From: Adiantum capillus-veneris
Lineage: Eukaryota; Streptophyta; Polypodiopsida; Polypodiales; Pteridaceae
DNA length: 64,000 bases
Assembly (NCBI GenBank): GCA_014529385.2
Contig: CM043952.1
Location: 152,303,057 to 152,367,056, forward strand
Direction: 5' to 3'
Shown: one piece after another, positions 22,031 through 33,280 of the stretch
Numbering within the stretch: position 1 is the first letter of the stretch
How the letters are laid out: the number at the start of each line of letters is the position of its first letter
Translations under genes and position numbers: made by a program
The notes under the pieces: generated by a model
Seen by the model: the letters and a program-made list of their open reading frames with translations, nothing else
Database searches by the model: none
Told to the model about the DNA's origin: nothing

Positions 22031-22787
22031 CCAATTGCTTTGTACTTGTAGACGATGGAATTAAAGCAAACCATGCAGCTCTCAAGAAGGCACACCTGAC
22101 TTATCCTCTGATTTTGCCAGAATTTTAGCAACATAACATCATAAATGGCTCAAAAGACCAAAAAACCAGCCACCACAACTTGGAAAAATTTTGGCAAAGT
22201 TTCCCCAGAAGTAGAGCAGTAAGAACCCAAAATATAGAGTGTATATGTATGCATTACCTACCAACAATAGATCCGAGCATCAAGTAGGAATCACTAGTAC
22301 ATAGCCAATGGCGAGGTCACGAAAAGGGTGCTCCAGCCACCTGTATCATCGAAAGGATCTCACATTTGAGAATCCCCCAACTCAATAAAACCTTACGCTA
22401 TCGACCCTCTCATGAAAGCTTATGCAAGTCTCATATAGTCAAGTCTCAGAAATGACTATCTTCCAGACCAAGTCTCAGAAATGGTTGGGATTTCCAAATA
22501 AAACCAAGTATGGCTACACAAAGACGTACAATGACAGTATCCACAAGTAGCGTGCAATACCAGACAATGCGCTCAAACAGGCGCCAATTGAAGCATATCC
22601 ACGGCGACTGTAAGTGACTCCACTGCCAGTATATCACTCTACTCCAGCTAGCTATACCTGTGTGAATCACCTGTACATGTACCTGTAACCTGTAATCTGT
22701 AATTTATAATCTGTAATCTCTAATCTCTAATCTGTAATCTGCAACCTGTAATCCCGAAGCTGAAGGTACTTGAAGAAGATCCTCCGT
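22031..22787 (-). other. element B leader remains
   Basis: Non-coding sequence between the pol remnant and the primer site. It includes a short tandem run of CTGTAATCTGTAAT-like words at 22682-22752. Confidence 0.5.
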
Positions 22788-22803
22788 GGGGACGCCAAAA
22801 GAA
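22788..22803 (-). promoter_or_regulatory. primer binding site of element B
   Basis: On the minus strand TTTTGGCGTCCCCACGG follows the 5' LTR end after three bases. It is of the TTTGGCG... class seen in Tat/Athila-type gypsy elements and is not the initiator-Met site used by element D. The tRNA is not identified. Confidence 0.5.
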
Positions 22804-23946
22804 TGTAAGCGGGATGGAAACACACACAACGCCTCTATAATCACCTGACACACACTCTTTGGATGATACACACACACACACACACACTATGGGGCACCAC
22901 TCGGCTTACACAATCCACTTGGCCGAGATACGGAACACACCGATGGAGTGAGACTATCCATTTGCCCACTCAACACAGAGACACACACACACACACACCC
23001 CCAAAAAACTCAGCTCAAAAGACAAATATTTATCATGTTTAGATACAATTGAGCTTCGGCCAACACCAATGGGGCAAATAGCTCACACAATATGGATGAA
23101 ATATGCCGGATACAATCACAAATTTGAATTGAGGCTTCGCTCACGGGAGAAACTTACACAACCAAAATAGAAGGAAATAGTGGTGAATTTGGTAAAATGA
23201 ACAGTACCATTACATTTGGAGCGGCCAAAAACCCCAGTCTACAATATCAAAGTGCTCAAATCCGACCTCGGATGAGCAAGTTTATGGCCAAAACATGCTC
23301 CAAAAACAGCAAAAATTGAGTTGCAGTTGTTCCTCCTCTTCTCTCCACGTTTTTTTGGTTTTTTCTCAGGTTTTTTGGTGTCTACACTTCACTTTATCGC
23401 TTGGGCACCTTTGGCCTTTTGATTGACCTCAAATGGACCCCGAGCAGGCCAAAAAATGGCCACCATGCAGTGCATTTTTGTCACCCTTCTACATCCATCC
23501 GTACACCTGGCACTCAACTTTTTCCAATAATGCATCCCACAATCACGTGAAGTGGCCCCAAATATAGTTCTCATGATGACCTTTTCCATGATTCATCACA
23601 AGAAAACACCCACGTTGTGTTCGTACTTATCCACGTGCAAGTCTTCACCCCATTCGACCTCCTGACGCCACCAGATGTCACTTGATGCACCTTCTTACCT
23701 CATATCGTCGGCCCGCTGATAGCTTCCTCGAGAAGTTTTACACGCTACCAACTCCCCATTATTATAGAAAAACACACTGATACCGGTGACGATGAAAATT
23801 GATGTACTATGTACACGCTGTCCTACCTGTATACATGTGGGCCCCACGTAACCACCTTGCTCTGAAAAATGGGCAATCCTTTATTCGATGCACCATGCAT
23901 GTGTATGTACATATGTGCAATTACTTCTTCTAAAAAACTCCTAACA
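22804..23946 (-). mobile_element. element B, 5' LTR
   Basis: It has plus-strand ends TGTAAGCGGG and CTCCTAACA and is the 1143-bp partner of 18880-20053. ACGG follows at 23947-23950 and precedes the other LTR at 18876-18879, giving at least a 4-bp target duplication. The (CA)n tracts are shorter than in the partner. Confidence 0.85.
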
Positions 23947-23950
23947 ACGG

Positions 23951-24365
23951 TTGTCCAGGGATGAACGGAAACTCTTTTACTTAGAAATCGAGACCAAAGT
24001 CTTTGGAATGCCAGGAAGCACAACTTGTTAGAAGAGTGTTGACCATAGTTATCTTACCCGTCACTAAGAACCCTTCGTCAATTCTTCATATATATTGATG
24101 ACAGACCAAGAGATTGGTTTGCCAACCTCGGGCTACTTCAACTCAGAATATGGTTAGGCCTAGAAGACATGTTCTACTACTTGGCAATGCCAAATGCTAA
24201 GGATTGCCAAAGTTGCTAAAAAGTGTGAATCTCTTGCAGCTATCATAGAAAAAGAAAAACTAGAAGATAACTACAGACCATGTTGTCGCGTGGGAGATCT
24301 GAGAGTATACTTTGTCATGAGAGTTAAAAGAATATTTAGAGAATTAGCTCTAAGACACCCATAAT
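23951..24365 (+). pseudogene. element D extra ORF 1, second part
   Basis: Reading on from MATR at 18879, the same frame gives LSRDERKLFYLEIETKVFG before a TAG at 24029. Two frame changes later the text is again protein-like: YIDDRPRDWFANLGLLQLR and LEDMFYYLAMPNAKD, then VAKKCESLAAIIEKEKLED and GDLRVYFVMRVKRIFREL, ending in TAA at about 24363. Total length would be about 200 residues. No homology is recognised; the mix of aromatic and charged residues differs from gag. Confidence 0.5.
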
Positions 24366-24471
24366 ATTGTAAAGAAGTCAAAAAAATCAAATCTTGATGA
24401 ATAAAAGAAGCATAGACTCAGTTTTGGTTCACATGTGTACTAAGTTTTCTCTCTCCTTGTTTTGTTTTTAG

Positions 24472-25310
24472 ATGGATCTTCTTAATTGTCTAGATGAATT
24501 TCCAAGTGATTTTGCACAAAGGGTTTTTTTCAATTATGCGGTTGAATTTAGTCTCCATTGGGGAATTGAAGTGGTTCTAGTTTCAAAGGGGACTAGAGAC
24601 TATCTTGTACCCAACACTTATGTAGCATGGGAGTTATATGTTGAAGCTCAGCCTGAACATCAAACACAAGTGCCTGATAGGTTTATGACCAACCCACAGC
24701 TTTGGGTAAAGGAAAAGATCCAAGAAGGCGACGTTAAAGTGTAAGGATATGTTCTTTACCTTAACCTATGTTCTCTTTTGGACATACCGAGTCGTGAACT
24801 CATACTTAGTAAGAAGGCCCTTATGCTAAACCAAAGATATGGCTTTTGTGAGAAGTTCATAATTAGCGTATGGAAGAAGTCAAATAGCGGCAACTGATTC
24901 TAATATGTACTCCAGGATTGGTTCAATAGAGTCTATGGACCTATTCTTAAATACAACCCTCACAATGTCACCGTTACTTTTGATGACTATGAGAAGCCCA
25001 AGTGCATTAGTGACTTTGCCCAAGCACAACCAATGGTAGTGAACTCAAGTAAATATTTCTACAGAGGTGATGTAAATGAATGGCATGCTCATGTAAACTA
25101 CTTTAATGGATTACCACTCACGGACGTATCACAAGGAGAGGAATAGTACGAAAAGGAAGACGTGAATTTCAATGCACAAGTTGAACTGCTAAACTTTGAT
25201 ACTCGAGATGTGAACAAATATAGGGATAGGACCTTGGTTGTAGGAACCAAGAATTGGCTCGTAGGAACCAAGAATTGGCTCATAGGACCCTTTCGTATTT
25301 ATGTATCTCC
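24472..25310 (+). pseudogene. element D extra ORF 2
   Basis: ATG 24472 follows a splice-acceptor-like CTCCTTGTTTTGTTTTTAG. The first 90 codons (FPSDFAQRVFFNYAVEFSLH, then RDYLVPNTYVAWELYVEAQ) end at TAA 24742-24744. The same frame continues with stops at about 24890 and 25145 through VLQDWFNRVYGPILKYNPHN and SSKYFYRGDVNEWHAHVNYF to TAG at about 25312. A 21-bp duplication at 25240-25281 repeats VGTKNWL. It aligns in order with extra ORF 3, so the two are duplicates of one ancestral gene, this one decayed. Confidence 0.55.
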
Positions 25311-25458
25311 CTAGAAACACTATGTATCTTTTTGGTCTTCTGCAGTTATAAAATTTTGATTTTGATATAACACATATTGTTTTGAGGATATATTATTTGA
25401 GTTCGAATCTTGGTTTTATCATTCTAACTAATATGAGCAATGGGGTGTGTGTGTGTAG

Positions 25459-26340
25459 ATGACTGACATCTTACCTCGAGGGATATGGATGGATATACTC
25501 TCCCGTCTTATGGTGGAGGAGCATTTCCAAACTGGAGTGGAAGTGCAAAGGCTTGTCACTACCATGCATAATAGGGAAGAGAAGAAAATATTGATGTCTT
25601 TGGATTTTATTGTACCTAATACTTTCCGAGCTTGGTATCATTATGTTGCAGGGAACCCCAAGTTTAGACCACATGATCATAAACCCTCACACATGTTGGG
25701 AGTATTGAGTGGATACAATCCAAGTTTGGGAAAGGAGATTGCTGTCACTAATCAAATATTGTACATAAATTCTTTTGAACTTACCCTAAGACCAACAAAG
25801 GAAACATGGATGGCCAAAAACATACTTCCTTTAGTAATGGCTACGGGATACTTCGACATTGTTATGTTTAAAGTATGGGGCCTTCAATACAAAAACAACG
25901 ATCGACATTCCTTTAGCCCGGTACCTTGGAAGTTGTTCTTTGACGTATTTGGAAAGTCACTAATCTACAATCCTTTCCATGTAAAAATTTTATACAATGT
26001 CTACAACAGATCTCAGTGCCTTGCAAATTGTGCAAAGATACATAACTCAGTTGGATGGGACACACCGGATGTGTTTCCAAAAGAATCTGCTTACTTCGAA
26101 GACTACTTCAGGTACAAGAAGGTGATTGTTCACACTGAAATGGGGGTACATGTAACAAACAAATCTCTTACTCAAGAATGGTACACCAACGAAGAAATGT
26201 TCCAACCAAAGCTCAAAAAGGATTATTGGGATCACCCATACAATATACTCAAGGAATGGGACCACTATGCTCCACTGGTGGAAGGATGTCATAATGGATA
26301 TTACCGAGTGCATTATCTCAGAGCCATTAGGATTTATTAG
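25459..26340 (+). CDS. element D extra ORF 3, intact, 293 aa
   Basis: ATG 25459 follows a GT-rich tract ending TGTGTAG. The frame is open for 293 codons, striking next to the broken gag-pol. It begins MTDILPRGIWMDILSRLMVE, then RLVTTMHNREEKKI, LDFIVPNTFRAWYHYVAG, PWKLFFDVFGKSLIYNP and NILKEWDHYAPLVEG, and ends at TAG 26338-26340. There is no signal peptide, membrane segment, zinc knuckle, or protease or polymerase motif. It is rich in Trp, Tyr and Phe with basic charge. gag starts 200 bp downstream. Ogre-type gypsy elements carry an ORF of unknown role before gag, a positional precedent only. A captured host gene is the alternative. Confidence 0.65.
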   Translation: MTDILPRGIWMDILSRLMVEEHFQTGVEVQRLVTTMHNREEKKILMSLDFIVPNTFRAWYHYVAGNPKFRPHDHKPSHMLGVLSGYNPSLGKEIAVTNQILYINSFELTLRPTKETWMAKNILPLVMATGYFDIVMFKVWGLQYKNNDRHSFSPVPWKLFFDVFGKSLIYNPFHVKILYNVYNRSQCLANCAKIHNSVGWDTPDVFPKESAYFEDYFRYKKVIVHTEMGVHVTNKSLTQEWYTNEEMFQPKLKKDYWDHPYNILKEWDHYAPLVEGCHNGYYRVHYLRAIRIY

Positions 26341-26539
26341 AAACTTTTGAAACACTTTAAGACTTTTTGGAATCCCAAAGTTTTGTGATATAGGAATTGG
26401 ATTAATTTATTAGTTATTCCTTCTCTTATTTCTCTCTCATCTTATCCTTAGCTTCTATTTTATTTGACTTAAGGGACCTTGAGCGGATTAGAGTATTTTA
26501 CTAAGTGTGACCTTGGTTGATATGGTGCAGTAAGTTACC

Positions 26540-27640
26540 ATGCCTCCTAGAGGAAATGCGACTGCTGCTAACGGAAACACACCTATTGTTCCTCAACACA
26601 CTATCATTGATAGAGACATCAATGCTATGCTTCACAAGTCTCAACATGGAAATCTTACCAAGGAAGGCAAAGATGTAGGTAAAGTTTTTGAAGAATGGAT
26701 TAAGCGCATAGATGACTACTTTGATTTGACTCATTCATCGGTAGTAAACAAAGCTATAATCACTAAGTTCAAACTAGAAAAAACAGCCAAGTGTTGGTGG
26801 AAAGACAATTGCACGGAAAACAATGTTGATCCTAATGCTGCAACTTGGGATTACCTTAAAACCCAGCTCAAGAAGAACTATCAAAACAAAGTTTATCATT
26901 TAGATTATATGAATGAGTTTCTTGACTGTACTCAAGGAACTAGGGATTTGGAATCATACTATGAACATTTCTTAACTTTGTCAAGTATGCTCCAGCAGGG
27001 ATGGCTCAAGTGGTCAAGGTAGCTCTATTCGTGTTAGGGTTACATAAATCTATGAAGACTAGACTCCAGTGTCTTCGTCTTAAGATTTTTGCAGATGTCC
27101 TTGATGCAAGAAAACCCATTGAAATAGAGTTATCTACTACCAAAAAGAGAAAACCAGAACCTGTTCCTGTTCGTGAAATCAAAAAGCCTCAAGGAGGAAC
27201 AGAGGTCTAGAAATCTGTAACAAACAAGAAAGAACTTATTACGTATGAAGGCTAGACAGGATCATTTTTGTTACACTTGTCTTGACCCTAGTCATCAATC
27301 CAGGGATTGTTCATTTAACAATTCAAGCTTCACAAGATTGATGGACAATTATGAACATAGAAACTTCAATCCAAATTGAAATTTTGGAAAGTTTAGACCC
27401 AAACCATCGACAATTCAGAGGAACTTCAATCAGCAAAACTTTAACCAAAACCAGAGACAACCTCAAAGCCAAGGGAATTTTAGACCAGGCAATCCACTTT
27501 TTGTTTGGAATGGACCGCTTGTCAACAATAGCAACAATGGAAATGTCAACCATCAACCTCGTTTACGAGGAGGAGGAAATCAACGGCCTCAAGGAAAACA
27601 TCAAGTTCACAGAGCTCAAGGAGCTAGAGGAGAAGGGAAT
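26540..27640 (+). pseudogene. element D gag
   Basis: It starts MPPRGNATAANGN. The capsid-like part has FEEWIKRIDDYFDLT, TAKCWWKDNC, TWDYLKTQLKKNY and FLDCTQGTRDLESYYEHF, all gypsy gag blocks. A frame change near 27005 leads to KVALFVLGLHKSMKTRLQ. After another change come a CCHC knuckle (CYTCLDPSHQSRDC, about 27270) and an Asn/Gln-rich spacer (FNQQNFNQNQRQPQSQG) that runs into the protease frame at 27650. MPPR starts and an initiator-Met primer are usual for chromoviruses. Confidence 0.8.
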
Positions 27641-27649
27641 CAAGAAAAT

Positions 27650-28237
27650 GTGTATGTTCATGCTGCAATTGAACTTCAGGGAGTAAATGAACAATTTTCA
27701 ATGATTCAAACCCCAACGGAGTATCAAGGTAACCATTTTACGTTATTGATTGATTCAGGGAGTACCCATTCTTTCATATCTCCTAAGTGCATCGGAAACC
27801 TCATTTTGCATGAACACCCTGATACAGACCTTACAATAGAATTAGCTACGGGTAGGAAGGTTAGATCTTCTACTTCAATGGGTAACTTGAATTTTGTTTT
27901 GGATGGTCATAATACTTATGCAAACTTTAGATTCTTACCCATAGGAATCTATGATAGGGTCCTCGGAATGGATTGGCTTAAAGCCAATGACGCTCACATA
28001 TATTGTAAAGATGCTTCATTGACTTTCAAAAATGACAATAACTCAAGGGTTACAATTATTGGGAAACGAGGAAAGCCTAAGCTCAAACTAGTGAACTTCA
28101 CCAAACTTATGAAGAGTCATAGGAAGAATGAAAGGATTTACGTAGTAACTCTTAAACCTAAGGAGAAGAAAATAGATTCACCTGAACCCAAATCGATAAT
28201 AGAATTTTATGATGTATATCCCGAAGAACTTTCATAG
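27650..28237 (+). pseudogene. element D protease
   Basis: The active site LLIDSGSTHSFISP is intact, followed by GMDWLKANDAHIYC, the conserved end of the gypsy protease fold. The frame of 195 codons is uninterrupted and ends at TAG 28235-28237, in a linker before RT. In the element this would be cut from a gag-pol polyprotein; here gag and RT lie in other frames. Confidence 0.8.
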
Positions 28238-29420
28238 TTACCACCCAAGCGAGATGTTGATGACAAGTCTTCATTTGACCCAGTGTTTCTCCATGGAGTA
28301 CTCGTGTTCTCTTCAATCGGAAGAAGAATGGTACTTTATGTCTTTGTATTGCTTATCGTGGATTGAACTAGGTAACATTCAAGAATAAGTATGCAATACC
28401 AAGGATTAATAAACTTCTTGACCGATTACATGGAGCTTCTATCTTCACAAAGATTGAGATTAAGTCAGGGTATTACCAAATCCAAATCAAGGAGGAGGAC
28501 ATACCAAAGAAAGGATTTAATATTCGTTTGGACAATATGAATTTACTGTTATGCCTTTTGGACTTACCAATACTCCTGCAACTTTTAATTGTCTTATGAT
28601 CGACGTGTTTGAGAGCATCTTCATGATTTTTTTCTTGTCTTCTTTGATGATATCCTGGTTTACTCAAGAAACAAAAAAGAACACAAACAACATGTGCGGC
28701 GAGTACGTGAACTTCTCCATCAAAATCAACTTTATGTAAAATGTAGCAAATGCACCTTCTTCACTGACAAAGTGGAATATTTGGGATTTATTGTATCCAA
28801 GGATGGTGTTTCTACTAACCCAAGTAAAATTGAAGTTGTTATATCTTGGCCTACACCAAAATCAATACGAGAAGTACGTGGCTTTCTTGGTTTAACAGAA
28901 TGGTATCGTATATTTATTCAAGGCTATGATAAGATTGCATCTGTGTTTACTAATACGTTTAAGAAGGCTAAAGTGTTTATTTGGAATGAACGTGCTCAAT
29001 CCAGGTTTGAGAAACTCAAAGAAGCTTTGGTGAATGCTCCAATACTACAGCTTCCAGACTTCTCAAAGACATTCACTGTGCTCACTGATGCAAGTGGACA
29101 AGCAATCGGTGGTGTTCTGTCTCAAGAAGGAAAACCAGTAGCTTATGAATATCGTAAGTTACAATTACATGAGTTAAATTATCCTACATATGATTTATAA
29201 TTATTGGCCGTTGTGCATGCTCTTAAAGTATGGGGATATTATCTTCTTGGAAGGAGATTTGAACTACAGACCGACCATAAAAGCTTGAAGTGGATCTACA
29301 CCCAACCTGACCTTAATATGCGGCAACGAAGATGGATGGAGTTGTTTTGCGAATATGATTCTGGGATTGAATATAAACCTGGGAAGGAGAATCTTGTGGT
29401 CAATGCCTTAAGCAAGAAGA
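28238..29420 (+). pseudogene. element D reverse transcriptase and RNase H
   Basis: RT pieces occur in three frames: FNRKKNGTLCLCIAYRGLN (about 28310), IFTKIEIKSGYYQIQIKEED, FTVMPFGLTNTPATFNC, then FLVFFDDILVYSRN with the catalytic DD pair. A continuous frame follows from 28694: YLGFIVSKDGVSTNPSKIE, VRGFLGLTEWYRIFI and the RNase H start TVLTDASGQAIGGVLS. After an in-frame TAA at 29198-29200, RNase H goes on with LQTDHKSLKWIYTQPDLNM and YKPGKENLVVNALSKK. QPDLNMRQRRW is typical of chromovirus RNase H. There are at least three frame changes and two stops. Confidence 0.85.
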
Positions 29421-30095
29421 GTATTATAGCAGCTGTCACAACCTCTACTACTTCTTTAATTGACCTTATTCGAGAAGGTATAATGCGGGACCCGTATTAC
29501 ATAAAAGCCCAGTACTTGTTGAACTTAAATAATTTCATAGAGAAGCAGGAAAGGAAAATCAAAGGCTTCACCATTGAACGTGACGACCTTTACTTTAGTA
29601 ACCGTTTTGTATTCCAAATCAAGGTGGAATCAAACTTTAGATATTATAGGAAGCTCATGATATACCTATAGCGGGACATCTAGGATACATTGAGACTTAC
29701 TCTACTGTAAGAAAGAGTTTCTTTTGGCCAGGACTATGCTACAAGATGCTTAACATGTCAATGTATTAAAGTTGAACGAATTCAATACCCCGATAAGCTT
29801 CAGCCTATTGATGCTCCATGGATGAAATGGGAATGCATATCCATGGATTTTATTACAAGACTTCCTACATCTCTTGGATATAAATCTATTTTTTGTGGTT
29901 GTTGATATGCTTACAAAAATGACCCATTTATTTCTAGTCAAGAAAACATTTACGGCTAAGGATACAACTCAAGTCTTCATGAAAGGTGTTTACATGTATC
30001 ACGATTTACCTCTATAGATAATTTTTGATCGTGATGCCAAGTTCACCTCTAATTTTTGGAAAACCTTGAGCATGACTCTCCAAATTCTCAATTGT
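29421..30095 (+). pseudogene. element D integrase, truncated
   Basis: After a linker, IN appears in shifting frames: an IAGHLGYIETYSTVRKSFFW-like zinc-region block, WECISMDFITRLPTSLGYKS with the first catalytic Asp, VVVDMLTKMTHLFLVKK, and IIFDRDAKFTSNFWKTL with the second Asp. Sequence after about 30,095 no longer matches; the Glu, the C-terminal domain and any 3' LTR are absent. Stops at about 29671, 29687 and 30016 disable it. Confidence 0.75.
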
Positions 30096-31810
30096 TTTGA
30101 TTTTGTACATTTATGTTTGGTGAAGAATGTAAATATTTTTAGAAGTGGTTATCAAATTAAAAATCACGTTCGGCCCAAAAAAAGGACCCGTGACTCTGTA
30201 ACCTTAGGTCAAGTCACAAGGAGATGACTGTACCCACACTGCTACACTCCCCAAGGATTTTCCTAGTCAGAGCACCACACTAAGCACGACGTTTACTTTA
30301 TATAATTACACCCATCATGTTTTGTTATTTTCCTAATGGGCCCACTGGGAAAATAAAAAACCCGACGGACCCTGAGGGAATATGCTTTTACAAGGCGGAC
30401 TAACCGTCTCTATGGGTTTTTGCAAGTCATTATCAAAGTGATGCTAACAGTTAACGTGATCACGTTTTTTTCTTGTGTAATTCCTAGAGTTATTAACATA
30501 ATCACACGATCGTGATCACGTCAATGAAATCCCTGCACGGGACCCATGTAAATTTTATAACAAGGGATATAGTCTATGCCTTCTGGTCATTGGAGACTAG
30601 GGTATCTCCTAATAAAAAGGAAATTTGTAAAATTACAATTGAAGAGAATAGTGTTGTGAAACATTCGGTTCATTTTCTAGGTGACTCTCAGGTACATCAT
30701 ATCTTTTTTTGTTAATGTTGCCTCTTACTTGGGCTATGTATAGTGTGACTAGGTTTGAATTTGGTATTATGCATCCATGTATATAGTTTCAAGGGGAAAA
30801 ATTCTACCTCTTATGGGAATATGGTTTGAGGCCGAGGAAGGTAGTAATCATTTTGAAGCTTTACAGAGTTCTAAGTATTGTTTGTTACATACCATACCCA
30901 ATTGATATTTCAAAAAGACCTTCAACTCACAATGCCAAAAGTTTCTCACCTGGGTACTTGTCAAAAGCTAGAACCAACTGATGAGGAAGTTTGGTACTTC
31001 ATCAAATGATTCTTTTAAACTTAGAGCTGTATAGTACACATAGCATCAATTTTGGTATTTTAGGATGGCTTGGTTACAATCTGCATAGTACCAAGTCCAT
31101 GAGACTAGTATTATCATGTCTCTTTATAGTCTTCCTTGTTTGGTTATCTTAACTTTAGAGAGCCGATATTTCCCAACTTGGCACTTTACAATGTTGTTGC
31201 TAGTAATTTCACAGTACCAAGTCATTTAAGACTTTGAAACTTTGATACTTCATTAAATGATTCTTGAAAACTTAGAGCTGACCAGCACCCAAAGCACCAC
31301 TCTTGGTACTTTAGGATGGCTTGGGTACTATCTCTTAGTAAAAGTCCATGGGACTGCTATTATCATGTATTTTTGTAGTACTCTTTGATATATATACGTT
31401 AATCCCTTCAATGCAACATCATTAGCGTATCAAAACAAAAGTATAACACAACCTAATATTCCATACATGTCACTTTTGTAGAGCAATGCATAAGGCCTCC
31501 ACATAGAACATACTATTTGCACCTATCAAAGTTAAATACTTGAAACACTCTTGCACATCCTACAAACACTACGGATGTTTCAAAGAAAATTTTATGAAAA
31601 GAATTAAGTTTAAAATTTTGTATTTTCACTTAAGACAAGGTAACAAGCATGTCATTGAGAAGCTATTACAAGTGCAAAAAAATACGGCCCTCACAAAGTG
31701 TACAAGTCACCTGTTAAAATGTTAAAACACTTGCACAAGTTGAACTATTATACATAAAGATTGTGCAAGCTATTGGGAGCTCCTTCTTCTCTACTTCTCT
31801 AAAGGAATCA
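30096..31810. other. unannotated AT-rich stretch with a short tandem duplication
   Basis: No supported gene. A two-copy repeat of about 250 bp spacing is visible (about 30990-31140 and 31245-31390), both with ACTTAGAGCTG, then TTTAGGATGGCTTGG and TATTATCATGT. It shares the GGTAC-rich texture of the arrays at 48.3-49.5 and 51.9-53.0 kb. Sequence near 30450-30530 is rich in GATCACG palindromes. Confidence 0.5.
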
Positions 31811-31811
31811 G

Positions 31812-32104
31812 CTATTGAGGTTGATGTAAGATGAAAGTGAGACCTCTTTTACGTAGTGTTGGTCTATGTATAGTCATATGCTGCTTACCATCTAGCCCAA
31901 GAATCTTTGTGTAGACAACGTATGGGTGCTTACAAGCCAAGTAAGGTTTCTTTTCCTCTCTCTCTTCCTTGAAAATTTGGGCATGTGAAATAGGGCTCCA
32001 TAGCCACATGCACATCATATACATCTTGCATTGAGATCTTAAATAGGGCATGATGATTAGGCACCAAATTTATCTCTTGCAAGAAACAAGCATCCATATG
32101 TGAT
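31812..32104 (-). pseudogene. 3' part of the locus split by element E
   Basis: The minus frame enters at the element E target site and reads MDACFLQEINLVPNHHALFK, then SMQDVYDVHVAMEPYFTC, to a stop at about 31930. A shift by one frame keeps it protein-like (KKPYLACKHPYVVYTKILG, then MTIHRPTLRKRGLTF) to TGA/TAG near 31812. With element E and one GTGAT removed, this frame is continuous with 45871-46214. The family is not recognised. Confidence 0.5.
32100..32104. repeat. target site duplication of element E, left
   Basis: GTGAT directly precedes the LTR start TGTAAAGTCCCC and is repeated at 45866-45870. Confidence 0.9.
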
Positions 32105-33088
32105 TGTAAAGTCCCCAACCCGCCAATACCAAGATCGGGATGGAATCCTTGATAGGTCTCTAGGTCCTATAAAAATCAGAGTCTCTAAACAAGAAAAATC
32201 CAAGGAATAGACCTTTACCATTGACAATGGCTTGGGTCTTTAGCCTTAGAAGAAGACCTAGTCCTCTCTCGCAACGAAAATGGGACAACGTATTAAAAGT
32301 AAAAAAAAACTATCTCGGCCCTATAACTCCCACAATTGGGCTAAGGTATCCTCAACCAACGCTTTTTTCCCCCTAACAGATGTGAGGGCACAGCCATTGG
32401 TGGACTCCTCTTCCAAGTGAAGAAGTTTTCTAAACGTTTTAGTCCGGAAGGATGGATAGTTACCTGACTAATCAGGTCCACCCGTCCATGATTGACAGAC
32501 ATCTTTTAGAAAACAGACATCTTTAAACTTAAGACAGGGTACTGTCAATCAAAATATTGTCCATAATAACCATGACCAGTAGTCTTCTTGTTTCAAGACC
32601 ACCTAAGGGTGAAAAATGGCACCCATTCCTTAATCAAATCCGGAGTGGATAAACCCCCACCCAAGGTTCCGGGTGCCCATACACCAAACCAGTTGCCTAT
32701 ACAACTGGGCGGCTCCCCTAGGATAAAAAAACGGTATCCTAACTTATGTAGAAACATCAAGACATGACACGGAGTAGAAACTCAACGTTCATGGGGGTAA
32801 CCGACTTATCCGTGGCTAGAAAGCCAACCATTATCATCAATTTATACTAAGGAGTCAGAGGTGTCTTGAGACAAACTGTCTTAAGGATGATCAATCATGT
32901 CTTTCCTAATTCAACCAGTTTTAACCCAAACAATTCTTTTCTACATTATAAACAAATGCACGTTGGAAGTTACCTTCCGTTTTCAGCCAATTTATCCTTC
33001 CTAACCTTACATATGCAATGCTAACTTAGTGAACTTTAAAATATTTTTAGTGAACAAAATAGAAATCCACCTGGGACTGCTCGGCCAT

Positions 33089-33280
33089 CTACTGCTGGGC
33101 TAGAGCCTGCAAACTTTTCTCAGTCCGCCTATGGCTAGGCCGAGCCTCATGGTCATTAGTGGTTGGGCCTATGGCTAGGCCTAGCCTCATGGTCATTAGT
33201 GGCTTTGTTTCGCTTGTTGCTAACATCCTCTTCCTCAGTAAGAGGATTTTCCCTCGTTCTCTTGGGAGCCATGTCGACAA
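33089..33280 (-). pseudogene. ORF inside the E LTR, damaged copy
   Basis: It matches 42927-43136. The original start is ATGGCTCCCAAG near 33271. After MAPKRTRENPLTEEEDVSNK the reading is broken by a 41-bp tandem duplication (GGCCTATGGCTAGGC repeated at about 33125-33200) and by a TAG. Confidence 0.6.
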
